A DNA stretch of 64,000 nucleotides from contig PBDA01000030.1 of assembly GCA_002718345.1 (NCBI GenBank), positions 38,599 through 102,598 on the forward strand, in the 5' to 3' direction. The translations under genes and the position numbers were made by a program. Below are positions 16,972 through 27,340 of this stretch, in pieces (position 1 is the stretch's first letter; each line of letters opens with the position of its first letter). The notes below the pieces were generated by a model. It was given only the letters and a program-made list of their open reading frames with translations, was not told the DNA's origin and made no database searches. Source of the stretch: Rhodospirillaceae bacterium. Its GTDB lineage: Bacteria > Pseudomonadota > Gammaproteobacteria > Steroidobacterales > Rariloculaceae.

Positions 16972-17610
16972 GTGGAGATTAGTAATAATTTAGGGCCTTT
17001 AACATCAAAGAGCTTTCCTTTATATATAAATTTATTAACTAAAAAACATATTGAACTAAATCAACTGGTCCAAGAATGGGGAATTCCTCGGTTTTGGGCA
17101 CGATCTCCTGGTTTTGAGACGCTTTTTAGAATTATATTATCTCAACAAATATCTAATTCTGCTGCTTACGTTATTCATCGTAGAGTGAAAACTGATTTAG
17201 TGCGAATCTCAGCACGCACCATTGATAAAGCGGGAGAAATAAAACTACGCAAACTGGGCCTAACTAAACAAAAGGCTTATTATAGTTGTCAATTAGCTCA
17301 ATCAGTTTTAGAGAGAAGATTGTCTATTAGAGGACTGAATAGTTTATCTGATTCCGAGGTTATTTCTGTCTTATGCGCACAACCTGGTATTGGCCCATGG
17401 ACTTCAGCAGTTTATCTTATGGCTGCTTTGAAAAGGATCGATGTTTGGCCTATTGGAGATCTTGCTCTTCGCAAAGGTATTGAAAGACTATTTCCCCAAT
17501 CAAATTCTTCTTTTCTACATAATACTGGCGAATTATGGTCGCCTTATAGAGCAGTAGCAGCTAGGTTGATTTGGCATCTTTATGGGTGCTTAGGAAATAA
17601 ACATAAATAG
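16972..17610 (+). CDS. HhH-GPD DNA glycosylase, AlkA/3-methyladenine type
   Basis: 212 residues from GTG 16972. Seen: the I-L-S-Q-Q-I-S helix of AlkA-type enzymes, the hairpin Q-P-G-I-G-P-W-T-S near 137-145, and the catalytic aspartate D163 in W-P-I-G-D-L-A-L-R. No C-terminal Cys cluster is present, so it is not an EndoIII/MutY protein. It removes alkylated purines in base-excision repair. At 212 residues it is the short form without the N-terminal AlkA domain. It follows the nitrile hydratase genes by three bases, probably by chance of operon growth. Confidence 0.85.
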   Translation: MEISNNLGPLTSKSFPLYINLLTKKHIELNQLVQEWGIPRFWARSPGFETLFRIILSQQISNSAAYVIHRRVKTDLVRISARTIDKAGEIKLRKLGLTKQKAYYSCQLAQSVLERRLSIRGLNSLSDSEVISVLCAQPGIGPWTSAVYLMAALKRIDVWPIGDLALRKGIERLFPQSNSSFLHNTGELWSPYRAVAARLIWHLYGCLGNKHK

Positions 17611-17832
17611 TTTCTACTACTGCTTTGTGATATGGCAAGTTTAGGCTGTTAAAATTTTCTTATAAATGTGCTTGTGTGCTGATTTTTGATCTATTTTGGC
17701 AGTGCCTATTCCTTGTGATGGTTTTTAGGTACAATGAGGTCGGTTAGTTGAGAGAGCGCTTTTCACCTTTGCTTTAAGCTCATTAAAAACATGGTCTTAA
17801 GCTTATCTTTCAAGAAAAGGCTTTAGGTTTTG

Positions 17833-17855
17833 AAGGCCCCTTATGGGGCTTTTTA
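17833..17855 (+). terminator. Terminator-like hairpin, upstream of two in the rimP leader
   Basis: Stem 17833-17840 with 17845-17852 (core GGCCCC/GGGGCT), loop TTAT, followed by T-rich TTTTTATTT. It lies 222 bases after the glycosylase stop and 95 bases before rimP, so it may end the previous transcript or act in the leader of the rimP operon. Confidence 0.6.
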
Positions 17856-17909
17856 TTTATGTCTGTTTTTATTGAGTCTAGAAAGAATGGAGGACGAAGA
17901 GTGAGAATA

Positions 17910-17931
17910 ATGGGCCGTAGGCCCATTTTTT
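17910..17931 (+). terminator. Attenuator-like hairpin directly before rimP (rimP-leader type)
   Basis: A perfect 7-base stem ATGGGCC (17910-17916) / GGCCCAT (17920-17926) with a GTA loop runs into six T's. It ends 19 bases before the rimP GTG. A premature terminator at this place is known from gammaproteobacterial rimP leaders and is thought to control the rimP-nusA-infB operon. The call rests on position and form, not on a covariance search. Confidence 0.6.
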
Positions 17932-17949
17932 GTACATTCGAGTCGCATA

Positions 17950-18408
17950 GTGACTGCTTTGGATGAGAAAGGCCGTTTATTTTGCTTATTAGAGCCAACA
18001 GTAGAAGCACTTGGTTATGAATTGATAGATCTTGATTTACACACTGGTGGTCGTGGTTTATTAAGGGTTTTTATTGATGGGAGTGATGGTATTGGGCTTG
18101 ATGATTGTGAATTAGTTAGCAGGCAGCTTAGTGATTTTTTGGATGTTGAAGATCCAATTCCTGGTCATTATGTCTTAGAAATATCTTCACCAGGAACAGA
18201 CAGGCGACTTAGGACTATAGGACATTTTGAGCAGTTTCGTGGTCAAGAAGTTAGAGTAAGGTTAAAAAATGCATTAAATGGAATGCGTAAATTCAGAGGT
18301 TTTATAGACGGAGTACAAAAGGAGTCAGTACTCATTAGAGTTGATGGGCAGATATTAAATCTTAATCCGTCTGAAATTGATTTGGCAAAATTGATTCCTG
18401 ATGACTGA
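17950..18408 (+). CDS. rimP: Ribosome maturation factor RimP
   Basis: 152 residues from GTG 17950. Typical features: L-E-P-T-V-E-A-L-G-Y-E-L near the N-terminus, the D-D-C-E-L-V-S-R-Q-L-S-D helix, and Y-V-L-E-I-S-S-P-G-T-D-R followed by F-R-G-Q-E-V-R. RimP helps 30S subunit assembly. It is the first gene of the rimP-nusA-infB-rbfA-truB operon and sits behind a terminator-like leader. Confidence 0.96.
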   Translation: MTALDEKGRLFCLLEPTVEALGYELIDLDLHTGGRGLLRVFIDGSDGIGLDDCELVSRQLSDFLDVEDPIPGHYVLEISSPGTDRRLRTIGHFEQFRGQEVRVRLKNALNGMRKFRGFIDGVQKESVLIRVDGQILNLNPSEIDLAKLIPDD

Positions 18409-18433
18409 TTAAAAAGTGTGGGTTAAATAGTTT

Positions 18434-19936
18434 ATGAATAAAGAGATTCTTATGGTTGCCGATGCTGTTTCTAATGAGAAAGGCGTTGAAAAAGAAGTTA
18501 TTTTCGAGGCAATTGAGGCCGCACTTGCGTCGGCGACACGAAAAAAGCATGGAGAGGATATTGACGTTAGGGTCCAAATAGACCGAGATAGCGGAGAGTA
18601 CGAAACATTTCGTCGTTGGATGGTTTTTGCAGATGACTCTACTGAATTAGAAGATCCTGACAAAGAGCTAAGATTACAAGATGCAGTTGATGTGAATTCT
18701 GACGCAGAGCCAGGTGATTATGTTGAAGAGCCCATGATTTCAGTGGAGTTTGGCCGTATTGCAGCTCAAACCGCTAAGCAGGTGATAGTTCAAAAAGTAC
18801 GTGAAGCAGAACGCAAACAAGTCGTTGAGGAATATCAAGATCGTGAAGGAGAGTTAGTGTCAGGGATTGTTAAGCGTTTAGATCGTCATGGTGTATATAT
18901 TGATTTGGGAAATAATGCAGAAGGATTTTTGTCAAGAGAAGAACTTATTCCGCGAGAGCCCTTAAAGCCTCAGGATAGGGTCAAGGGAATGTTAAAGGAA
19001 GTGCGTGCCGAGCAAAGAGGGCCTCAGCTATTTTTAACTCGCACATCGCCTGAGTTTTTAGTCGAGCTTTTCACAGTTGAAGTTCCAGAAGTTGGTCAAG
19101 GGCTTATTGAGATTATTGGCGCAGCACGAGATCCTGGTTTGCGCGCAAAGATAGCTGTAAAGAGTAATGATAATCGAATCGATCCAGTAGGTGCATGTGT
19201 GGGTATGCGTGGGTCACGAGTTCAAGCAGTATCTAATGAACTTGCAGGGGAAAGAGTTGACATCATTTTGCACGATGAGAATGCAGCTCAATACGTAATA
19301 AATGCGATGTCTCCTGCAGACGTTATTAGCATAGTGGTAGATGAAGATAGCCATAGTATGGATGTCGCTGTTGATGAAGAGAAGTTGTCTCAAGCCATTG
19401 GTCGTGGAGGTCAGAATATTCGTCTTGCATGCGAATTAACTGGCTGGGAGCTTAATGTCATGACCGAAAATGATGCGGTTGAGAAAAGTGAAAAAGAAGC
19501 CCATGAGCTCGTTGAGAATTTTATGCGAGATTTGGATGTTGATGATGATGTTGCATCAATCTTAGTTCAAGAAGGCTTTTCTTCATTAGAAGAGGTTGCG
19601 TATGTTCCGGCAAATGAATTGCTGGGAATAGAGGAATTTGATGAGGATATTGTAGAAGAATTGCGAGCTAGGGCTAGAGATGTGCTAATTACACAAGCAA
19701 TTGCCACTGAAGAAGTTTTGGGTGATTCTAATCCAGCTGAAGATCTTCTTAGTTTGGAAGGAATGAGTAAAGATCTTGCGTATCAGCTTGCTAGTCGTGG
19801 GGTCGTTACGCGTGAGGATTTAGCTGAACAAGCAGTTAGTGATATAGAAGATATTGAGATATTAGAGCCTGAGAAAGCAGCAGATTTAATTATGGCAGCA
19901 AGAGCTCATTGGTTTGAGGAAGAGGAGCAGGCATGA
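18434..19936 (+). CDS. nusA: Transcription termination/antitermination factor NusA
   Basis: 500 residues, close to the E. coli length. Domains in order: RNA-polymerase-binding N-terminal domain (1-125), S1 (about 135-200), KH1 and KH2 (about 230-345, with I-G-R-G-G-Q-N-I-R), and two acidic helix-hairpin-helix repeats at the C-terminus (about 365-495), the gammaproteobacterial form. NusA governs pausing, termination and antitermination and could feed back on the leader hairpins before rimP. It ends ten bases before the infB start. Confidence 0.97.
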   Translation: MNKEILMVADAVSNEKGVEKEVIFEAIEAALASATRKKHGEDIDVRVQIDRDSGEYETFRRWMVFADDSTELEDPDKELRLQDAVDVNSDAEPGDYVEEPMISVEFGRIAAQTAKQVIVQKVREAERKQVVEEYQDREGELVSGIVKRLDRHGVYIDLGNNAEGFLSREELIPREPLKPQDRVKGMLKEVRAEQRGPQLFLTRTSPEFLVELFTVEVPEVGQGLIEIIGAARDPGLRAKIAVKSNDNRIDPVGACVGMRGSRVQAVSNELAGERVDIILHDENAAQYVINAMSPADVISIVVDEDSHSMDVAVDEEKLSQAIGRGGQNIRLACELTGWELNVMTENDAVEKSEKEAHELVENFMRDLDVDDDVASILVQEGFSSLEEVAYVPANELLGIEEFDEDIVEELRARARDVLITQAIATEEVLGDSNPAEDLLSLEGMSKDLAYQLASRGVVTREDLAEQAVSDIEDIEILEPEKAADLIMAARAHWFEEEEQA

Positions 19937-19946
19937 GGGGTTTTAC

Positions 19947-22463
19947 ATGTCTGATGTAACGGTTACAGAATTCGCTGCGACTTTGAGTGTGTCTGTAGAG
20001 AAATTACTTGCTCAGCTTAATGAAGCAGGTATAGATGTTGGTGGTGAAAGCGGCACTATAAGCGAAGAAGCTAAACTTGAACTGCTAACTCATTTGAGGC
20101 GCTCACATGGAAAAAATGATCCCGGTGAATCAGCTCCGAAGAAAATTACTTTAAAACGTAAAACCCAAAGTGAGTTAAGGCTTGCTAGTTCTCAGGGGCG
20201 TGCACGTACGGTAAACGTTGAAGTTAGAAGAAAGCGAACATATGTAAAAAGAAATGTTCTTGAGGAAGAAGCAAAACAGCAACAAAATAAAATAGATGCA
20301 GAGAGACAGGCTGAAGAAGATAAGGTTCTAGCTGAAGCATTGCGAATTGAGGAGGAGAAAAAGCTTGCGGAAGAGGCTGATGCTAAGGCAGAAGTAGAGA
20401 GAAAGAAAGAAGAAGAACGTAAAGCCAAAGCTGAAGAAGATAGACTTAAACTTGAACGGCAAGCACGCAAACAAGAAGAAGAGTTGCGTAGAGCTAAAGA
20501 AGAAGAACAAAAGGAACGTGACGGTCAGGCTAGGCTCGACAAAGAGTTAGCAGCTCGAAATGCGAAAGATGAGTCTTCTGATCATACGCTCCATGTTGCT
20601 AAGGGTTCTACTGGCAGAAGGCGTAAAAAGAAAGCTCGAAGGCGCCCTGTTCAAGTAAATGTTGAAGCGCAGCATGGCTTTGAAAAGCCAACAGAGCCAG
20701 TTGTGAGGGATGTTGAAATATCTGACACAATCACTGTTGGAGAACTTTCTCAACGCATGGCTGTTAAATCTAGTGAGGTTATTCGGTCATTGATGAATAT
20801 GGGAATGATGGTGACCATAAACCAGGTTATTGATCAGGATACTGCAATTTTAGTGATTGAAGAGCTTGGTCATACAGCAAAGATTTCAAATGAAGGTGAA
20901 CTCGAAGAGCAGCTATTAGATTCAATAATTGATGATCACGATGAGAAAGATCTCTCCCCACGATGGCCTATTATAACTGTTATGGGTCATGTTGATCATG
21001 GAAAGACTTCTTTGTTGGATTATATTAGAAAATCTCGAGTTGCGGCTGGTGAGGCGGGTGGAATAACGCAGCACATTGGGGCGTATTCGGTTCAAACAGA
21101 AAAGGGCCAGGTCAGTTTTCTTGATACACCTGGTCATGCAGCATTTACAGCAATGAGAGCGCGTGGGGCAGAAATAACAGATATAGTGGTTTTAGTAGTT
21201 GCCGCAGATGATGGTGTTATGCCACAAACTGAAGAGGCTATTCAGCACGCAAAAGCTGCGGCTGGTCCTTTAGTCGTTGCTGTAAATAAAATAGACAGAG
21301 AGGATGCAGATCCAGATCGTGTAAGGAATGAATTATCACAGCATGAGGTCATACCAGAGGAATGGGGAGGTGAGAACCTGTTTGTTAACATCTCTGCTAA
21401 GACTGGGGAGGGTATTGATCAACTTCTTGATGCTCTTATTCTTCAAGCTGAATTGTTAGAGTTAAAGGCAATTGCAACAGGGCCTGCAAAGGGTGTAGTC
21501 ATTGAGTCAAGTCTTGAAAGAGGGAAAGGTGCTGTCGCTACAGTTTTAATAAATCAGGGATGCCTTAGCCATGGTGATACAGTACTAGCAGGTCAAGAAT
21601 ATGGTCGAGTACGTGCAATGTATAATGAATCTGGAGATGCTATTGAGAGTGCAGGCCCTTCTCAACCCGCTGTGATTGTGGGTCTTTCGGGCGTCCCAAT
21701 CGCTGGTGATAATTTATTGGTTGTAGAAGACGAGCGTCGGGCTAGGGAGATCGCTGAACTACGTCAATCCAAAGATCGTGATGTGAAGCTTGCTCAGCAG
21801 CAGACTACTAAGCTTGATGATGTCTTCTCTCAAATGAATGATGGCGAGATTGCTAGCTTGCAATTAATTATAAAGGCAGATGTGCATGGCAGCGCTGAAG
21901 CAATTAAGGAGTCAATTGAGAAGCTTGGCAATGAGGAGGTAAACATTGTAGTTATTTCCCACGGTGTAGGTGCAGTAACTGAATCAGATGTTCAGCTAGC
22001 TGCGGCTTCTAATGCAATTATTATTGGTTTCAACGTGCGTGCAGATGCATCTGCACGGGAGGCTGTGAAGGAGACAGGAGTAGATCTTCGTTATTACAGC
22101 ATTATTTATGAAGCTATTGATGATGTTAAGAGCGCTTTAAGCGGACTGCTGGCACCAGAAGTGAGGGAGCAAATTGTGGGGCTTGCTGAAGTCAGGGAAG
22201 TTTTTCGCTCTCCAAAATTTGGGCAAGTGGCAGGTTGCATGGTAGTGGATGGGTTTGTTCGCCGTAGTAATCCCATAAGAGTGTTAAGAGATAGCGTCGT
22301 TATATATGAAGGTGAGCTAGAGTCTCTTCGTCGTTTTAAAGATGATGTAAATGAAGTTCGTGCTGGAACTGAATGTGGTATTGGTGTGAAAAATTATAAC
22401 GATGTTAAGAGTGGCGATCAGATAGAGTGCTATGAGAGGAAAGAAATTCCTCGCACAATATAA
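19947..22463 (+). CDS. infB: Translation initiation factor IF-2
   Basis: 838 residues from ATG 19947, which has GAGGGG six bases upstream; an in-frame ATG at 19914 lies inside nusA and would add an untypical tail. The IF2 N-terminal domain is at 1-50. A charged Lys/Glu/Arg coiled region follows at about 100-200, then a second IF2-N domain near 255-305. The GTPase domain carries G-H-V-D-H-G-K-T (G1), D-T-P-G-H (G3) and N-K-I-D (G4), followed by domains II-IV. It places initiator tRNA on the 30S subunit. Confidence 0.97.
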   Translation: MSDVTVTEFAATLSVSVEKLLAQLNEAGIDVGGESGTISEEAKLELLTHLRRSHGKNDPGESAPKKITLKRKTQSELRLASSQGRARTVNVEVRRKRTYVKRNVLEEEAKQQQNKIDAERQAEEDKVLAEALRIEEEKKLAEEADAKAEVERKKEEERKAKAEEDRLKLERQARKQEEELRRAKEEEQKERDGQARLDKELAARNAKDESSDHTLHVAKGSTGRRRKKKARRRPVQVNVEAQHGFEKPTEPVVRDVEISDTITVGELSQRMAVKSSEVIRSLMNMGMMVTINQVIDQDTAILVIEELGHTAKISNEGELEEQLLDSIIDDHDEKDLSPRWPIITVMGHVDHGKTSLLDYIRKSRVAAGEAGGITQHIGAYSVQTEKGQVSFLDTPGHAAFTAMRARGAEITDIVVLVVAADDGVMPQTEEAIQHAKAAAGPLVVAVNKIDREDADPDRVRNELSQHEVIPEEWGGENLFVNISAKTGEGIDQLLDALILQAELLELKAIATGPAKGVVIESSLERGKGAVATVLINQGCLSHGDTVLAGQEYGRVRAMYNESGDAIESAGPSQPAVIVGLSGVPIAGDNLLVVEDERRAREIAELRQSKDRDVKLAQQQTTKLDDVFSQMNDGEIASLQLIIKADVHGSAEAIKESIEKLGNEEVNIVVISHGVGAVTESDVQLAAASNAIIIGFNVRADASAREAVKETGVDLRYYSIIYEAIDDVKSALSGLLAPEVREQIVGLAEVREVFRSPKFGQVAGCMVVDGFVRRSNPIRVLRDSVVIYEGELESLRRFKDDVNEVRAGTECGIGVKNYNDVKSGDQIECYERKEIPRTI

Positions 22464-22466
22464 TTT

Positions 22467-22877
22467 ATGCCTCGCGAATACCCACGTAAATTGCGTGTTG
22501 CTAATGAGTTACGACGTGTGCTGAATGATATTCTGCGTGACGATATAAAAGATCCGAGGCTTCAGCAAGTGAGCGTTAGCCAGGTTGAGCTGAGTGGGGA
22601 TATTGGAGTTGCAAAGGTATTTTTTAGTACGTTAGTCCCAGATTCCGATCTAGACCCAATAATAGTGGCTTTGGAAAAAGCTCGCGGTTATTTAAGATCT
22701 AGAGCTGGTGAGCTTCTTTTTTTGCGACATATCCCCGAGTTACGTTTTTATGAAGATAAAGCAACAAAACATGGCTTTAAGTTAACTCAACTTCTAGATA
22801 AAACTAAAAAAACATCAAATCAGCTTATTGATGATGATTCACATTCTGTATCTTCAATAGATAATGATATTCTATGA
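22467..22877 (+). CDS. rbfA: Ribosome-binding factor A
   Basis: 136 residues. KH-like fold with the family pattern R-V-A-N-E-L-R-R-V-L-N-D-I-L, I-K-D-P-R-L and H-I-P-E-L-R-F-Y-E-D. It helps late 30S maturation and cold adaptation. A Ser/Asp-rich tail of about 20 residues follows the fold. It starts three bases after the infB stop, and its stop overlaps the truB ATG by 4 bases. Confidence 0.95.
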   Translation: MPREYPRKLRVANELRRVLNDILRDDIKDPRLQQVSVSQVELSGDIGVAKVFFSTLVPDSDLDPIIVALEKARGYLRSRAGELLFLRHIPELRFYEDKATKHGFKLTQLLDKTKKTSNQLIDDDSHSVSSIDNDIL

Positions 22878-23800
22878 AATCAAAGTCGAATCTAAAAAAA
22901 CGACGCGATATCAATGGAATTCTTTTGCTCGATAAACCACTGGGATTGACATCAAATTCTGCTTTGCAGAAAGTAAAATGGCTATTTCATGCTGCTAAAG
23001 CAGGACATACTGGTAGCCTTGATCCATTGGCAACAGGAATGTTGCCAATTTGTTTTGGTTCGGGAACAAAAGTATCTTCATTCCTATTAGATGCGGATAA
23101 ACGTTATTTGGTGACCGGAGAGATTGGTATTGCAACAGAATCTGGAGATGCAGAGGGAAAAGTAATCCAGGTTAACGATAATGTGACCCTTCATACAGCG
23201 AATGTAAAAGATGTTTTAGATTCTTTTATTGGACATATTGAACAAATTCCGCCTATGTATTCTGCTTTGAGGCATAAAGGAAGAAGGCTATATGAGTTAG
23301 CCCGAGAGGGTACTGAAGTAGATCGAGTCTCCAGGGAAGTAACTATATATGATATTCAACTAAAGGATTTAACCCAAACCAAATTCACAATTGAGGTTCA
23401 TTGTTCTAAAGGCACTTACATAAGAACTCTTATAGAGGATATATCTAAAGCTTTGGGTACAGTTGGGTTTGTGACTAAATTGAGACGATTAGTGGTGGCG
23501 CCATTCTCTGAGGATCAAATGATCAAAATGGAATGCATTGAAGAGTGTTCCAAGCTTGGAACTGAGTCATTAGATTCTTTATTGTGCCCTGTTGATAGCG
23601 CTCTTACTTCTTGGTCATCAGTGCAAATAGATAAAAACTGCTGTAAGCAATTTTGCCAAGGTCAGAGTATTAAAGTTGGCTTAAGTTATAAAAAATCATG
23701 GGTGAGAGTTTATTCTTCTAAGAACGAATTTATAGGGATGGGAGAGATTCGTTCAAAAGGGCAGTTGATTCCACGCCGTATTTTTAGTTGTACGGGTTGA
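22874..23800 (+). CDS. truB: tRNA pseudouridine-55 synthase TruB
   Basis: 308 residues. The catalytic aspartate is D50 in G-S-L-D-P-L-A-T-G. The substrate-binding G-R-R-L-Y-E-L-A-R-E-G and the K-G-T-Y-I-R-T-L motif are present, with a PUA-like C-terminal domain from about 240. It makes pseudouridine in the T-loop of tRNAs. The start overlaps rbfA by ATGA. Confidence 0.96.
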   Translation: MKSKSNLKKRRDINGILLLDKPLGLTSNSALQKVKWLFHAAKAGHTGSLDPLATGMLPICFGSGTKVSSFLLDADKRYLVTGEIGIATESGDAEGKVIQVNDNVTLHTANVKDVLDSFIGHIEQIPPMYSALRHKGRRLYELAREGTEVDRVSREVTIYDIQLKDLTQTKFTIEVHCSKGTYIRTLIEDISKALGTVGFVTKLRRLVVAPFSEDQMIKMECIEECSKLGTESLDSLLCPVDSALTSWSSVQIDKNCCKQFCQGQSIKVGLSYKKSWVRVYSSKNEFIGMGEIRSKGQLIPRRIFSCTG

Positions 23801-23914
23801 TAGATATAAAAAATTCCATGGAATTGAAAGGATTGCACTAGTACAATAGCCGGCTTTCGACAACAAGTGATTAGTAAATAGGTGCTGCTGTAGGGGTAGC
23901 GTGGAGTAAAAAGA

Positions 23915-24184
23915 ATGTCTTTAAGTGTTGATGATAAGACTCAGATAATTGCTGAATACGGTCAAAACTCTAGTGATACTGGATCTACTGAGGTTCAAGT
24001 TGCATTATTGTCGGCAAGAATAAATCAGTTAACCGAACACTTTACAGGACATAAAAAGGATCACCATTCTCGGCGGGGGGTACTTAGAATGGTTAATAAA
24101 CGGCGGAAACTTTTAGATTATCTAAAAGAAACTGATGGAAACCGTTATCAAGAACTTATCAAACGCCTTGGATTGAGGCGATGA
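23915..24184 (+). CDS. rpsO: 30S ribosomal protein S15
   Basis: 89 residues, the standard length. Seen: [19 protein letters not shown] and the C-terminal L-I-K-R-L-G-L-R-R. It binds 16S rRNA helices 20-22. A 114-base leader separates it from truB, room for its own promoter and possible S15 autoregulation; GGAG stands about nine bases before the ATG. A strong terminator follows before pnp. Confidence 0.98.
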   Translation: MSLSVDDKTQIIAEYGQNSSDTGSTEVQVALLSARINQLTEHFTGHKKDHHSRRGVLRMVNKRRKLLDYLKETDGNRYQELIKRLGLRR

Positions 24185-24200
24185 GTCCCAATATGATCTT

Positions 24201-24233
24201 AATCAGAGCCGTTTTACGGCTCTGATTGTTTTT
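24201..24233 (+). terminator. Intrinsic terminator between rpsO and pnp
   Basis: A perfect 12-base stem (24201-24212 with 24216-24227; core CAGAGCCGT) and a TTT loop are followed by GTTTTT. It begins 16 bases after the rpsO stop. A partial terminator at this place is known in the rpsO-pnp operon of enterobacteria. Confidence 0.85.
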
Positions 24234-24281
24234 ACGCATTTAAACAATACAAACGATAAAGAGATAGATAGGAAAGCAATA

Positions 24282-26372
24282 GTGAAACTTAGTAGAACAT
24301 TTTTGTACGGTGACCATGAGGTGACCATTGAGACTGGCGTACTGGCAAGACAAGCTGATGGTTCTGTACTTGTAACCATGGCTGATACTGTCGTGCTAGT
24401 AACTGCGGTAGGAGAGAAAGGTCAAGCTGGAGGCCGTGATTTTTTTCCTCTTACAGTAAATTACCAAGAGAAAACGTATGCAGCGGGTAAAATACCCGGT
24501 GGATTTTTCAAAAGAGAAGGTCGGCCAAGCGAAAAAGAAACTCTTACTTCGAGACTTATAGATAGACCAATTCGTCCTTTATTCCCAAAAGGGTTTTGTA
24601 ATGAAGTTCAAGTTATTGCTACGGTCTTATCCTTAAATCCAAATATCAATCCGGATATACCATCACTTATAGGAGCTTCTGCTTCACTTGCAATTTCAGG
24701 ATTGCCATTTCTTGGTCCAATAGGTGCGGCTAGAGTTGGCTATAAAGATGGTCAGTATATGCTTAACCCTGATCAGGCCGCTCTAGAAGAGTCACAGCTT
24801 GATTTGGTTGTTGCAGGCACAAAAAATGCCGTATTAATGGTTGAGTCAGAGGCTCAAGTATTATCAGAAGAGGTTATGCTTGGTGCGGTCATGTTTGGTC
24901 ATGAACAAATGCAAGTAACTATTGAAGCAATAGAGGGTTTAGCGGAAGAAGTAGGTAAGTCCACAGTAGAGTGGACTCCTCCTGAGCAAGATAATGAGTT
25001 AATCGACTCTGTTGCCACAGCTGTCGGCTCTAGTATTACCGATGCATATAGCATTCCTGAAAAACAGAGCCGTTATGAGAAGCTTAGCAATGCAAAAAGA
25101 GAGCTTGTAGCAAGTTTAGCAGGTAATGATGATTCTAAGTGGAATGAAGCACAATTAGACACAGAATTTTCTAGGCTAGAAAAAGAGATAGTCCGTGGAC
25201 GAATTTTAGCTGGAGAGAAAAGGATAGATGGCCGGGATAATCAGACTGTAAGGCCCATAGATGTTCAGGTTGGTGTGCTACCTAGAACTCATGGATCTGC
25301 TGTTTTTACTAGAGGAGAGACTCAAGCGCTTGTAGTAACAACTTTGGGGACTGGGCGTGATGCACAAATTATTGATGCATTAGAAGGAGAGCGCAAAGAT
25401 CCTTTTATGCTTCATTATAATTTTCCACCATATTGTGTTGGTGAAACTGGTTTTATGAGTGGACCTAAGAGACGAGAAATCGGTCATGGACGTCTTGCGC
25501 GTCGAGGAATTGAGGCGGTAATGCCTGATATGGAAGAATTTCCGTATGTTATACGTGTTGTATCTGAAATTACTGAGTCCAATGGGTCTAGTTCAATGGC
25601 TAGTGTATGCGGGACAAGTCTTTCATTGATGGATGCTGGAGTGCCTTTAATAGCACCAGTAGCTGGTGTTGCAATGGGGTTAATAAAAGGTGATGAAAAG
25701 CATGTTGTGCTAACCGATATATTGGGTGACGAAGATCACTTAGGCGATATGGACTTCAAAGTAGCAGGAACTTTAGAAGGGATTACAGCCTTACAGATGG
25801 ATATTAAGATTGATGGGATCACAAAAGAAATAATGAAAGACGCTCTATCCCAGGCACGTGATGGGCGTATTCATATATTGGGAGAGATGGGTAAAGTTAT
25901 AGATACTCCAAGGTCGGAGATGTCTGACTGGGCGCCAAGCATTATCACCCTAAAAATAGATCCGGAAAAGATACGGGATGTTATTGGTAAGGGTGGTGCA
26001 GTTATACGTGCGATGACAGAAGAAACCGGTGCCACTATTGATATTGATAACGATGGAACTGTGCGTATTGCTTCCGTAGACGGATCGTCTGGTAGGGAGG
26101 CGCAGTCACGCATTGAATTGATTACGGCTGAAGTAGAAGTAGGTAAAATATATGAAGGGAAAGTCGTTCGTTTAATTGATTTTGGAGCTTTTGTATCTAT
26201 TTTGCCTGGTAAGGATGGTCTAGTTCATATTTCACAAATTTCTAATGAGCGAGTTGAAAAAGTCAGTGACAAACTTGCTGAAGGAGATGTTATAAATGTG
26301 AAGGTACTCGAGGTAGATCGTCAGGGCCGAATTCGACTAAGCATGCGTGAACTCGAATCTGATTCTGAGTAA
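24282..26372 (+). CDS. pnp: Polyribonucleotide nucleotidyltransferase (PNPase)
   Basis: 696 residues from GTG 24282. Order: first RNase PH domain (to about 225), helical linker, second RNase PH domain (about 310-540; [10 protein letters not shown], then D-I-L-G-D-E-D), KH (about 555-610, I-G-K-G-G) and S1 (about 620-690). It degrades RNA 3' to 5' using phosphate and is part of the degradosome. The leader between the rpsO terminator and the start is about 50 bases. Confidence 0.97.
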   Translation: MKLSRTFLYGDHEVTIETGVLARQADGSVLVTMADTVVLVTAVGEKGQAGGRDFFPLTVNYQEKTYAAGKIPGGFFKREGRPSEKETLTSRLIDRPIRPLFPKGFCNEVQVIATVLSLNPNINPDIPSLIGASASLAISGLPFLGPIGAARVGYKDGQYMLNPDQAALEESQLDLVVAGTKNAVLMVESEAQVLSEEVMLGAVMFGHEQMQVTIEAIEGLAEEVGKSTVEWTPPEQDNELIDSVATAVGSSITDAYSIPEKQSRYEKLSNAKRELVASLAGNDDSKWNEAQLDTEFSRLEKEIVRGRILAGEKRIDGRDNQTVRPIDVQVGVLPRTHGSAVFTRGETQALVVTTLGTGRDAQIIDALEGERKDPFMLHYNFPPYCVGETGFMSGPKRREIGHGRLARRGIEAVMPDMEEFPYVIRVVSEITESNGSSSMASVCGTSLSLMDAGVPLIAPVAGVAMGLIKGDEKHVVLTDILGDEDHLGDMDFKVAGTLEGITALQMDIKIDGITKEIMKDALSQARDGRIHILGEMGKVIDTPRSEMSDWAPSIITLKIDPEKIRDVIGKGGAVIRAMTEETGATIDIDNDGTVRIASVDGSSGREAQSRIELITAEVEVGKIYEGKVVRLIDFGAFVSILPGKDGLVHISQISNERVEKVSDKLAEGDVINVKVLEVDRQGRIRLSMRELESDSE

Positions 26373-26387
26373 ATTATATTCTCAGAA
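26363..26387. other. Stem-loop across the pnp stop codon at a convergent junction
   Basis: Perfect 7-base arms TTCTGAG (26363-26369) and CTCAGAA (26381-26387) enclose an 11-base AT loop containing the pnp TAA. gluQ ends at 26405 from the other side. There is no clear T-run, so it may be an mRNA 3'-end stabiliser or a weak bidirectional terminator. Confidence 0.3.
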
Positions 26388-26404
26388 GAATTCACATTTT
26401 GGTT

Positions 26405-27301
26405 CTAGAGAGTATCTATTTTTAATTGCTTCTTGTTGTTAAGGATTTTCGGATCCCAGTTTTTTATTGCCCAGTTCCAAAGTTCTTTTGGTTGTGACCC
26501 AATAAGTTCTTTTGGAGCTTGCAAACCAAGATAATTTAAAACTTTAACAGCAATATTTGTGGTATCAGTATTATCTACTGGGGCTGCCCCTGTTTGCTTT
26601 GATAGTTTTTGACCCTTGGAATTAACGATTACAGGCAAATGTAAGTAATTAGGTGTTTGTAATCGTAATATTTGCTGAAGATGGATATGTATGGCAGTAA
26701 GTTCTAGGAGATCTATTCCACGTACTATAGTCGTAATTCCTTGCAAATCATCACTTAATACCGTTGCTAAATGATAGGATGGTACTGAGTCTCTCCTAAC
26801 AATTACATAATCCCCCATGCAATTAAATAGATTGCATTTCTGAATCCCTTGGAGATAATCCACAAAGTTAATGTTGCTTGAGTCAGCAATTACTCGTATA
26901 GATGTAGGGCCTAACTGGTTTTCTTCTGTCCAACAATTGCTTTGACAGCGTATACCTATAGCATTGCTATCATTGTTGACCATTTTAAGTTTTTTTCGGC
27001 TACATGAACATTTGAATGCAAGGCCTTGTAAAATGAGTTTCTCAGCAACTTTAATATAATGCTTAGTCTCTGGGCTCTGATATCTAATTTCTCCATCCCA
27101 TTCTAATTGGTATGCATCAAGAGTTTTTAAAATGCTATCTGTAGCCCCAGGAGCAGTTCGAATCTGATCAATATCTTCAATCCGCAAAACCCATTTACCA
27201 CCAAATTGCTTAGCATGAATGTAGCTACCTACAGCTGTAACCAACGAGCCAATATGAAGTGATCCTGTTGGAGATGGTGCAAATCGACCAATGTAGGTCA
27301 T
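26405..27301 (-). CDS. gluQ: tRNA glutamyl-Q(34) synthetase
   Basis: 298 residues. It is a glutamyl-tRNA synthetase-like catalytic domain without the anticodon-binding part: R-F-A-P-S-P-T-G with H-I-G-S (class I HIGH), a C-S-C pair and a further C-Q-S-N-C (zinc-ligand region), and K-L-S-K for the KMSKS loop. It attaches glutamate to queuosine at position 34 of tRNA-Asp. Next to dksA in the same direction, as in many gammaproteobacteria (dksA-gluQ), with a 39-base gap. Confidence 0.93.
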   Translation of the reverse strand: MTYIGRFAPSPTGSLHIGSLVTAVGSYIHAKQFGGKWVLRIEDIDQIRTAPGATDSILKTLDAYQLEWDGEIRYQSPETKHYIKVAEKLILQGLAFKCSCSRKKLKMVNNDSNAIGIRCQSNCWTEENQLGPTSIRVIADSSNINFVDYLQGIQKCNLFNCMGDYVIVRRDSVPSYHLATVLSDDLQGITTIVRGIDLLELTAIHIHLQQILRLQTPNYLHLPVIVNSKGQKLSKQTGAAPVDNTDTTNIAVKVLNYLGLQAPKELIGSQPKELWNWAIKNWDPKILNNKKQLKIDTL

Positions 27302-27340
27302 GATTTATGTATAAAAACTAAATTGGGAATTTCAGAGGCA

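Larger units (their letters stand above)
17611..17949 (+). other. 339-base gene-free leader region before rimP
   Basis: No protein gene or complete tRNA is visible here. It holds two terminator-like hairpins (17833-17855 and 17910-17931), described separately, and a TACAAT at 17730-17735 that could be a -10 box but lacks a convincing -35. The tract before the hairpins is AT-rich and unremarkable. Confidence 0.6.

Noticed and set aside
17735..17800. A GGTCGGTTAGTTGAGAGAGC stretch resembling a tRNA D-arm before rimP
   Set aside because: No matching acceptor stem, anticodon arm or GGTTCGA T-loop could be found; not a tRNA.
17887..17904. A five-codon ATG frame before the rimP attenuator, possible leader peptide
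   Set aside because: Too short, no run of a regulatory amino acid, and no clear ribosome site in a fitting place.
20192..20510. Two Ser/Phe-rich minus-strand open frames inside infB
   Set aside because: They are the reverse reading of the Glu/Lys-rich IF2 linker and have no sensible domain.
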